Part shown: piece after piece, positions 7,140 to 12,061 of the stretch
Position numbering within the stretch: the stretch's first letter is position 1
Layout: every line of letters starts with the position of its first letter
NCBI GenBank assembly: GCA_027035445.1
Contig: JALVUT010000150.1
Coordinates: 1-12,061, forward strand
Direction: 5' to 3'
From: Thermococcus sp.
Lineage (GTDB): Archaea > Methanobacteriota_B > Thermococci > Thermococcales > Thermococcaceae
Length of the DNA: 12,061 nt
The notes under the pieces: generated by a model
What the model was told of the DNA's origin: nothing
Databases searched by the model: none
The model's input: the letters and a program-made list of their open reading frames with translations, nothing else
Position numbers and translations under genes: made by a program

Positions 7140-7161
7140 CCCATGACCAACTGGTCAGGGG
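7140..7161. promoter_or_regulatory. 22-base palindrome, candidate operator between cooF and cooC
   Basis: The core TGACCA-AC-TGGTCA (7144-7157) has perfect six-base half-sites around a two-base centre. Flanking CCC (7140-7142) and GGG (7159-7161) extend the symmetry, with one mismatch, to nine of ten paired positions. It lies about 95 bases upstream of the cooF TATA box and about 145 bases upstream of the cooC TATA box in the intergenic region both genes share. This is the form expected of a dimeric regulator's site; the regulator is not known. Stable stem formation in a transcript is also possible but no terminator-like T tract follows. Confidence 0.5.
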
Positions 7162-7257
7162 TTAGATCACTCAGAAGTGTAAACCTAATTACATATTAAA
7201 TAAAATTCATTGGTATATTCATATTCGTTATAGGACAAAATCGTGCATATACCTCCC

Positions 7258-7276
7258 CAAAGATGGGTAATCTTTG
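7258..7276. promoter_or_regulatory. CAAAGAT-N5-ATCTTTG inverted repeat upstream of cooC
   Basis: Perfect seven-base arms separated by GGGTA. It ends about 17 bases before the BRE-like sequence of the cooC promoter, a position typical for archaeal activator or upstream repressor sites. Its sequence differs from the palindrome at 7140-7161, so a different protein would be expected. Whether it is used is unknown. Confidence 0.4.
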
Positions 7277-7293
7277 AGTTTGAAAATAAAACC

Positions 7294-7309
7294 TAAAAGC
7301 ATTTATATG
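7294..7309 (+). promoter_or_regulatory. Promoter of cooC
   Basis: A purine-rich BRE-like stretch (TAAAAGC) leads into TTTATATG (7302-7309), a good archaeal TATA box about 36 bases before the cooC ATG at 7342. The GGAGGG ribosome site (7326-7331) lies between. The remaining AT-rich sequence, 7061-7257, shows no gene, RNA or further strong element apart from the palindrome described separately. Confidence 0.6.
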
Positions 7310-7341
7310 CTCAGATTCAACACCAGGAGGGTGCATTGGTT

Positions 7342-8253
7342 ATGACAAAGTCTTTAAAGCCAGGGCATGAAGAGCGGAGGAAGAAGCTGTTTGAGATAGC
7401 TGAGGAGTTCCAGAGGAGGACGAATAAACAGGCTCCTGAAGAGGGCTTTCGGGTTGTAATCACTGGCAAGGGTGGAGTCGGAAAGACAACGATAACCGCA
7501 ATCCTCGCGAGGCTCCTTGCAAGGGATGGATACAGGGTTTTAGCCGTTGATGAAGACCCGCAGATGAATCTTGCCCATGCGCTGGGTGTTTCCAAGGAGA
7601 TTCGGGACAAGATAGTCCCGCTCAATAGGAACCTCGACTACATAGAGGAGAAGACTGGTGCAAGACCCGGGACGAACTGGGGGCTGTATTTCTCACTCAC
7701 TCCAGATGTGAGGGATGTCGTTGACCGCTTTGGAGTCGTCGGCCCTGATGGTGTGATGCTCCTCGTCATGGGGAGTGTCGTCCAAGCCGCTGCTGGTTGC
7801 CTCTGTCCAGAGAACGCTCTCCTCGATGCAGTCGTCAAGTACATAAACCTGAGGAAAGGCGAGATAATCCTCATGGATACCCAGGCTGGCCTTGAACACT
7901 TTGGCAGGGCACTCGCGAGGGGCTTTAAGCAGGCAGTTGTCCTGACAGAGCCAACCTATAATTCCGTCCAAGTTGCAGTCGATGCAGCAAGGCTTGCGAG
8001 GCAGCTCGGAATAAAAAACGTTTACCTAGTAATTAACAAGGTTAAGAAGGACTACCACGTTGAGAAGGTCGAGAAGATCTTGAATGAGCTCGGCTTCAAT
8101 GACTTCACAACCAAAATGGTCATCCCCTATGATGAGCTTGTTGAGGAGTACGACCCTGAGGTTGAGGCCATACTCGAGAATCCTGACTCACCTACGTACC
8201 GGAAGGCCCTCGAACTAAAAGACATTCTTATCCGTTATTCTGAACCCCCTTGA
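7342..8253 (+). CDS. cooC: CooC nickel-insertion ATPase for CODH
   Basis: A 303-residue MinD-like ATPase that matures the CODH C cluster with nickel. The P-loop GKGGVGKTT is at 42-50, the DEDP switch at about 70-73, the metal-binding pair C153-x-C155 in AGCLCPEN, and the second switch DTQAG at about 202. The CxC pair, which binds Ni or Zn at the dimer interface, separates CooC from other MinD proteins. About 35 charged residues precede the P-loop strand, longer than in typical CooC of about 250-270 residues. The ATG at 7342 is chosen over TTG at 7336, because the GGAGGG site lies eight bases or more from the ATG but only about two from the TTG. It is divergent from the cooF-cooS operon it serves. 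Confidence 0.93.
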   Translation: MTKSLKPGHEERRKKLFEIAEEFQRRTNKQAPEEGFRVVITGKGGVGKTTITAILARLLARDGYRVLAVDEDPQMNLAHALGVSKEIRDKIVPLNRNLDYIEEKTGARPGTNWGLYFSLTPDVRDVVDRFGVVGPDGVMLLVMGSVVQAAAGCLCPENALLDAVVKYINLRKGEIILMDTQAGLEHFGRALARGFKQAVVLTEPTYNSVQVAVDAARLARQLGIKNVYLVINKVKKDYHVEKVEKILNELGFNDFTTKMVIPYDELVEEYDPEVEAILENPDSPTYRKALELKDILIRYSEPP

Positions 8254-8293
8254 ATTCTTCACCCTTCGTTCATAACACCAATCCTGGAAATGG

Positions 8294-8302
8294 CTAAAAA
8301 TA
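8294..8302 (+). promoter_or_regulatory. Possible relic promoter of the 8330 pseudogene
   Basis: CTAAAAATA preceded by GGAAATGG has BRE/TATA form, about 32 bases before the ATG at 8330. If real, the decayed gene had its own promoter and was not part of the cooC transcript. Confidence 0.35.
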
Positions 8303-8329
8303 GACTACCTATCTGGGAATAGTGATGCC

Positions 8330-8780
8330 ATGCCCACGCTCAACAGGCTCGTCGAGGAGAGTGACGCTGAAGGTATCCTGAGGTATGTGAGAAGTTCTAC
8401 GGCACGTCTGTTCTTACCTTGTGCTTGGGATAAGGGCCTCTCCTTGGTGGGCGATGGAGGAATTCGGCGTCGCCGAGTCGATCCTCGCCTACCTTGATCT
8501 CGGAAAGACCGTCGAAGTGTTTGACTTGGGAGGGCGTCAGGGTCTACGCCGACGCTGGGAGGCTTGCTAAATACTGCCTGCCTGGAGCGATGGAGCTCTT
8601 TCAACAGAGCTGTTAGAGAGAGAACTCCGGAGGAGAGGAAGCACCTCTGGGAGCTCATTACGAAAATGAGGGTGGTTCATATGGGCGGGGGCCTTTTTCC
8701 TTGAAACTCATGGTGTTGGGTTTTCAATCGGGCTTAAATCCCTTGCTGGGCAGAACCGGGAAGTCAGCAGGCTTTTAAGG
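8330..8780 (+). pseudogene. Decayed protein gene of unidentified family
   Basis: No single frame is long here, but short protein-like pieces follow each other in order across shifting frames: NRLVEESDAEGILRYV (frame of 8330), EKFYGTSVL, then YLVLGIRASPWWAMEEFGV onward (8415 to about 8535), VRVYADAGRLAKYCLPGAME (from 8536), LLERELRR (8613), PEERKHLWELITKMRVVHMG (8627), and FFLETHGVGFSIGLKSLAG (about 8694). At least six frame changes are needed to read through, so an ancestral protein of roughly 150 residues is inferred. The DNA has the codon and composition feel of Thermococcus genes, so it is decay rather than foreign sequence. I do not recognise the family; its end may run into the promoter of the next gene. 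Confidence 0.6.
8771..8780 (+). promoter_or_regulatory. Probable promoter of the SPOUT methyltransferase gene
   Basis: CTTTTAAGG (8772-8780) is a TATA-like element centred about 35 bases before the ATG at 8811, the usual distance in this window. It favours that start over upstream in-frame codons, since a start at 8781 would have no leader and no ribosome site. Confidence 0.5.
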
Positions 8781-8810
8781 TTGGAGTCCAAAGCCACTCC
8801 GGTGATGCTT

Positions 8811-9428
8811 ATGCCGTACCTGATAATAGAGCACTTGGAGGATATAAGCGAGTGGCTCTGGCTGGAGTACAGCCACGTGGCCGAGTGGTGGAAGGATAAG
8901 CTGATCTTCACCAACGTGAAGCCCGGGGAGAGGGAGAGGCTTGCGAAGCTCGGGGGCGTCGTAAGTGAGAGCGTAACGCGCTTCCCCTTTGACCGCTCAA
9001 AGATGATAGTCCTCGACCTTCAGGCGGAGGGGGAGCTCAAGCCGGAGGACATCGACGGGGACACGCTGATAGTCGTCGGCGGGATACTCGGCGACGCGGT
9101 TCCGAGGGGCAGAACCAGGGAGTTCATAACGTCGAGGATGGAGGGCGTAAAGGTAAGGCACATAGGGAAGCCCCAGTACTCGATAGACGGGGCGAGCATA
9201 GTGGCGAGGCTCGTAGCGGACGGGGAGAGGCTGGAGGAGGTGGAGTACGAGGAGAATCCTACGATAAGGCTGGACGAGTTCAGCGAGATAACGCTCCACT
9301 ACGCGGTTCCCAAGCTGGACGGAAGGCTTCTGCTCACCCCCGGTTTGATAGAACTCCAGAAGAGGGAGCTCGGTTACACCGACGCCGATGAGGAGATGAG
9401 TGACGAGGGGGCTGATCGAGTTCTTTGA
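8811..9428 (+). CDS. SPOUT-fold methyltransferase of the DUF431/Sfm1-like family
   Basis: A 205-residue protein with the archaeal DUF431 signature: the opening YLIIEHLEDIS with WLWLEYSH, then IVLDLQAEG (about 66-74), the glycine-rich knot segment VVGGILGDAVPRGRT (about 88-102), and IGKPQYSIDGA (about 118-128). The knot binds S-adenosylmethionine in SPOUT enzymes. Archaeal members are annotated as RNA methyltransferases, while the yeast relative Sfm1 methylates an arginine of a ribosomal protein, so the substrate here is open. The start at 8811 is chosen because GGTGAT lies just upstream and homologues begin at this point; 8805 and 8781 are in-frame alternatives. The last 31 codons overlap the convergent DUF2079 gene. 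Confidence 0.82.
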   Translation: MPYLIIEHLEDISEWLWLEYSHVAEWWKDKLIFTNVKPGERERLAKLGGVVSESVTRFPFDRSKMIVLDLQAEGELKPEDIDGDTLIVVGGILGDAVPRGRTREFITSRMEGVKVRHIGKPQYSIDGASIVARLVADGERLEEVEYEENPTIRLDEFSEITLHYAVPKLDGRLLLTPGLIELQKRELGYTDADEEMSDEGADRVL

Positions 9429-10812
9429 GGGGAAGCGGAAGCTTTAAGCCGACCCTCACGTAAACCTCTATTCCGTTTTTTGAGTAGATGCGAACGTATT
9501 TTGCCTTCACCATCTCCCTGAGCCTCTTGAGGTAAACGCGACCCCGGTACGTTTTTGCATCCACCAACACCAGATCGGGCACAATTTTGGCGGGATAAAC
9601 GTAGACGTTTTGCTTGACGGCGAGGGCAGGATAGAAAGCTGGCTGGGTGTAGATGGAGAGGTTAGTCTTCAGGAGGACATCAACGATTTTCCAGGCCGTT
9701 TTGTAGCCGGGAATTGGTTCAAGGATGGAGTAGTAAACCATGGAAAACTGCTCCTTTGGCGGTTTTCTCACAACGGGCATTGTAGCCCACGACGTCATCA
9801 ATCCGATGACGAGCAGAACCGAAAGGATTTTTCTAACGTCAATCTCCCTGATTGCAAAGACGGTTCCAACAAAGGAGAGGGGGACGAGCATATAAGGATA
9901 GTGAAAGCCGAAGGTGTACTGACTTGCCCTCGAGGTAAACAGGCTCTCAAGCCATGGAAGAGCCAGGAGAACCCAGTTGCGCGGGAGAAAGAGCGGTAAA
10001 AGCCCAAAGCTCAGGTTGAAAAGGAGGAAATATGGGGACTTCCTTCCGGTTATGTGGATGTGCCTGTAGAGGTCGCCGTAGATGTAGCCCCTTCCAAAGT
10101 GGGGAATCACGAGCTTGATGACGATGAGGCCGTAGAGCACGGCAAGGGCTGCAAGAATAACAAAGTGGAGATTTTTTCTGAGCTCCTCGAAGGAGAGGCC
10201 ACCTCTGATTGCCCACCACGTGGCCAGCGATGAAACTCCAAGAAATGCATCTTCCTTCACCGAGAGAATCAGGAAGGATGTCACGATGAAGGCGCGCTCC
10301 CTCCCATCGACGAGAAAGACTGAGGCTAGCAGAAACAGCGGGACCGCGAGAGAAACCGGGTGGAACTCGAAGAGGTTTATGCCAATTAGGGAGGAGTTGA
10401 AGGCGTAGAGAACCGTCAGGGGAAGGGCCAGCTTCTCGTTGAGGACTTTTTTAGCAAGGACGTAAGTGAGCAAGATTGATGAACCGAGGGCCAGACTCTG
10501 GATTGCGAGAAGGGTAACGGCCGAGGGATGAATCCGGAAAATCGGAACCAGCAGAAAAAGAACGGGCTGGAAGTGGACCCCAAAGTGAGTTGAAACGCCA
10601 TGGGATTGCCACTCGAGAGTGTTGAAGAAGAACCCCCCATGAAGGGCTGAATAAAGCGATTGGGTGAAGATGCCGAGGTCAAAACTGGAGTAGCGGAAGT
10701 ACCTGAACTTAAGGAGGCTCAGATGAATCATTACGAGCGAATAGGCTAAAGTGATGAGCACCGCGGTAACGTCGTAAGACGATAACTGGATTTTAAATTG
10801 GAACCTCACCAT
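9334..10812 (-). CDS. DUF2079 multi-spanning membrane protein
   Basis: A 492-residue integral membrane protein with about ten or more hydrophobic segments through residue 370, followed by a C-terminal soluble portion. FRYFRYSSFDLGIFTQ near the N-terminus and HFGVHFQPV, with NLFEFHPVSLAVP further on, are typical of the DUF2079 family, which shares features with GT-C glycosyltransferases; acceptor and donor are unknown. The ATG at 10812 is preferred to TTG at 10815, and a TATA box about 25 bases upstream predicts a leaderless transcript. The last 30 residues (from KELDQPP) are arginine- and serine-rich and are antisense to the methyltransferase coding end, so the native stop may have been lost. 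Confidence 0.82.
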   Translation of the reverse strand: MVRFQFKIQLSSYDVTAVLITLAYSLVMIHLSLLKFRYFRYSSFDLGIFTQSLYSALHGGFFFNTLEWQSHGVSTHFGVHFQPVLFLLVPIFRIHPSAVTLLAIQSLALGSSILLTYVLAKKVLNEKLALPLTVLYAFNSSLIGINLFEFHPVSLAVPLFLLASVFLVDGRERAFIVTSFLILSVKEDAFLGVSSLATWWAIRGGLSFEELRKNLHFVILAALAVLYGLIVIKLVIPHFGRGYIYGDLYRHIHITGRKSPYFLLFNLSFGLLPLFLPRNWVLLALPWLESLFTSRASQYTFGFHYPYMLVPLSFVGTVFAIREIDVRKILSVLLVIGLMTSWATMPVVRKPPKEQFSMVYYSILEPIPGYKTAWKIVDVLLKTNLSIYTQPAFYPALAVKQNVYVYPAKIVPDLVLVDAKTYRGRVYLKRLREMVKAKYVRIYSKNGIEVYVRVGLKLPLPLKELDQPPRHSSPHRRRCNRAPSSGVLSNRG

Positions 10813-10830
10813 CAAAAATAGTTAAGAGTC

Positions 10831-10842
10831 GGATTTAAAATC
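10831..10842 (-). promoter_or_regulatory. Probable promoter of the DUF2079 gene (leaderless)
   Basis: Read leftward, GATTTTAAATCC contains a TATA box centred about 24 bases before the ATG at 10812, which would place the transcription start at or next to the start codon. There is no ribosome site before this ATG, in agreement with leaderless translation. It touches the stop codon of the preceding gene. Confidence 0.5.
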
Positions 10843-11137
10843 ATTTCGCCCATTCCCTGGAAAGGCGTGCGATTTCATCCCGGACTTTTTCCCTATAGGG
10901 TTTGTCCACGACCAAAAAGACCTCCTGGACGGAGCCATCGCTTTTCGCTATGAGCTTTAAACCCGTTTTCGTCTCGCGAGAAATCTTTATCTCAAAGCCC
11001 CGCGAATCGCTGGCGTATATCCTGCCCGGGATAACCTTTTTGACTCCTGGAATTCGGGCTATCTCTTCGAGCGGTCTCTCCAGCCCCTTTAGAAAATGGT
11101 GCTCCCTCTTTATCCCTCGTCTGAAGTGCTTCGGCAT
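10841..11137 (-). CDS. Small conserved archaeal protein, probably DUF2103 family
   Basis: A 98-residue basic protein beginning MPKHFRRGIKREHHFLKG and containing IPGVKKVIPGRIYASDSRGFEIKI-type strand segments, with a charged helix at the end. The KREHH start and strand pattern fit small archaeal proteins annotated as DUF2103, predicted metal-binding; only histidines near the N-terminus are possible ligands, with no cysteines. The gene starts 31 bases after the archaeosine synthase stop, with a weak TATA-like CTAAAAA in between, so it could be read with that gene or alone. The family assignment is from memory of the pattern and is moderate; biochemical function is not known. Confidence 0.65.
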   Translation of the reverse strand: MPKHFRRGIKREHHFLKGLERPLEEIARIPGVKKVIPGRIYASDSRGFEIKISRETKTGLKLIAKSDGSVQEVFLVVDKPYREKVRDEIARLSREWAK

Positions 11138-11168
11138 GTTGGAAGAATGGAGGGGAGGTTTTTAGGCG

Positions 11169-12061
11169 TTACGCCCTCTTCCTCACCTTGACGGCGATGC
11201 CCTTCTTGGCCTTAACCATCTCCCCTCCAGCAAGAACGGCCTTCCCGACACCGACGACCTTCCCATCGCGGACTATGCCGACGATGTCGCCGGGTCTTAT
11301 CCTCTCGTCCGCCTCGTCAACGCCGACGGCGAAAACGTCCCCGCGCAGCTCGAAGTCGACCCGGACCCAGTATGCTTTGAGGGCGTCGTAAATCCGCTGC
11401 ATCCCGAAGGGCGTGACGCTCACAACGCCGTCCTTGAAGGTTCCGGTCTGCCGGTTATCGATGAAGAGGCGGAGCATCTTCGAGCCCTTGACCTTTCCAT
11501 CATCGGGAAGGATGGCCTCTCCCGCTCCTGCGCCGAAGTAGAAGTCGAAGACCTTCCTTATGTTCTCGAAGTAGCGGTAGGTCCTGTCCTCCCTGGTTCT
11601 CTCAAGCTTGAATTCCCTCAGCGTCTCCTTGAGTGATTCGAGGCTCTCCCTGCTCGTCGTTCCGTTCTCAACACGGGTGAAGATTACCTCCCTTCCAGTC
11701 ATCTCGGAGGCGAGCTTCGCGATTTCAGCATATGCTTCGTCGAGGTGGGCTATGATGGGAGCGTCCTTAGGGTACTTCTCGAGGGTCTTGGCGAGCAGCT
11801 CGGCCGCCGGCTTTATCTCCTCCTCGCCCCAGTGGCCGGTGACGACTATGTCGTACTTGGCCAGCCACTCCCACTCGCGCGGGACAACGCCGAAGGGTGA
11901 CGTGAGGATCAGTTCATGAACCCTGAAGACTCCGGAGCCAAGTGCCTCCTTGACGGCTTTCCTGTAGAGGATATGCGAGCGAGAGAAGGAGTAGGGCTTC
12001 TTAGCCGAGCACGGGAAGAGGAGCACTAACTCAGTGTTCTTGGGCGGAACAAAGCACTCGG
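11169..12061 (-). CDS. arcS: Archaeosine synthase ArcS, C-terminal part (cut by right edge)
   Basis: At least 297 residues are present; the frame stays open through the right edge (ECFVPPKNTELVLLFPCSAKKPY), so the start is outside and the internal GTG at 12026 is not the true start. LLFPCSAKKPYSFSRSH with LILTSPFGVVPREWE and YDIVVTGHWGEEE are typical of the DUF5591 domain of the archaeal tRNA-guanine transglycosylase-like amidotransferase, which converts preQ0 to archaeosine at tRNA position 15. A C-terminal PUA RNA-binding domain follows (about the last 80 residues: GVVSVTPFGMQRI through RPGDIVGIVRDGKVVGVGKA). It is unrelated to the CODH region. Whether the N-terminal half is intact cannot be seen. 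Confidence 0.82.
   Translation of the reverse strand, partial: ECFVPPKNTELVLLFPCSAKKPYSFSRSHILYRKAVKEALGSGVFRVHELILTSPFGVVPREWEWLAKYDIVVTGHWGEEEIKPAAELLAKTLEKYPKDAPIIAHLDEAYAEIAKLASEMTGREVIFTRVENGTTSRESLESLKETLREFKLERTREDRTYRYFENIRKVFDFYFGAGAGEAILPDDGKVKGSKMLRLFIDNRQTGTFKDGVVSVTPFGMQRIYDALKAYWVRVDFELRGDVFAVGVDEADERIRPGDIVGIVRDGKVVGVGKAVLAGGEMVKAKKGIAVKVRKRA

Noticed and set aside
7061..7300. Possible small RNA, riboswitch or attachment site in the AT-rich cooF/cooC gap
   Set aside because: Apart from promoters and the two inverted repeats I saw no C/D-box pair, conserved riboswitch-like element, tRNA-like end or direct repeat.
8305..8658. A 117-codon leftward frame across the pseudogene
   Set aside because: Translation is serine- and arginine-rich without recognisable motif, whereas the plus-strand pieces read as ordinary protein. 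Treated as a shadow of the decayed gene.
1..12061. CRISPR array, transposase, tRNA or rRNA
   Set aside because: No regularly spaced repeats, no transposase motif, no tRNA-like sequence and no rRNA core were seen on either strand.

Overview
The window looks like chromosomal DNA of a hyperthermophilic euryarchaeon of the order Thermococcales, most likely Thermococcus. The basis is protein similarity (a 139-residue HypA and 138-residue NikR of Pyrococcus/Thermococcus type, a Mrp/MinD-type HypB, archaeosine synthase, DUF2079 and SPOUT DUF431 proteins), moderate GC content, archaeal BRE/TATA promoters about 25-35 bases before start codons, and compact ATGA-coupled genes. No species is claimed.

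Left part (1-1908): the start of hypB (leftward, cut by the window edge) is translationally coupled to hypA. A short divergent promoter region separates hypA from a rightward pair, a CcdA-family membrane protein and the nickel regulator nikR. Together with cooC and hycI this forms a nickel-metallocentre maturation and nickel-control island.

Central part (1905-8253): a tightly packed leftward operon reads cooF (polyferredoxin), cooS (Ni carbon monoxide dehydrogenase), a two-cluster ferredoxin with a zinc-ribbon-like tail, an FAD/NAD(P) oxidoreductase of GltD type, a second CooF/HycB-like polyferredoxin, and hycI (hydrogenase maturation protease). Four of the five junctions in this chain are ATGA overlaps or gaps under 35 bases, and none is longer than 33 bases. 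Across a 327-base AT-rich divergent region lies cooC, the Ni-insertion ATPase, reading right. That region holds a promoter for each side and two good inverted repeats that are candidate operators. No energy-converting hydrogenase is present in the window, so CO-derived electrons could pass through the ferredoxins to NAD(P) through the flavoprotein. This is an inference from gene order.

Right part (8254-12061): a heavily decayed, unidentified pseudogene follows cooC. After it come a SPOUT methyltransferase of the DUF431/Sfm1 type, convergent and overlapping by 95 bases with a DUF2079 multi-spanning membrane protein; a 98-residue DUF2103-like protein; and the C-terminal part of archaeosine synthase (cut by the right edge). 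These look like ordinary chromosomal genes unrelated to CO metabolism. No tRNA, rRNA, CRISPR array or transposase was seen.
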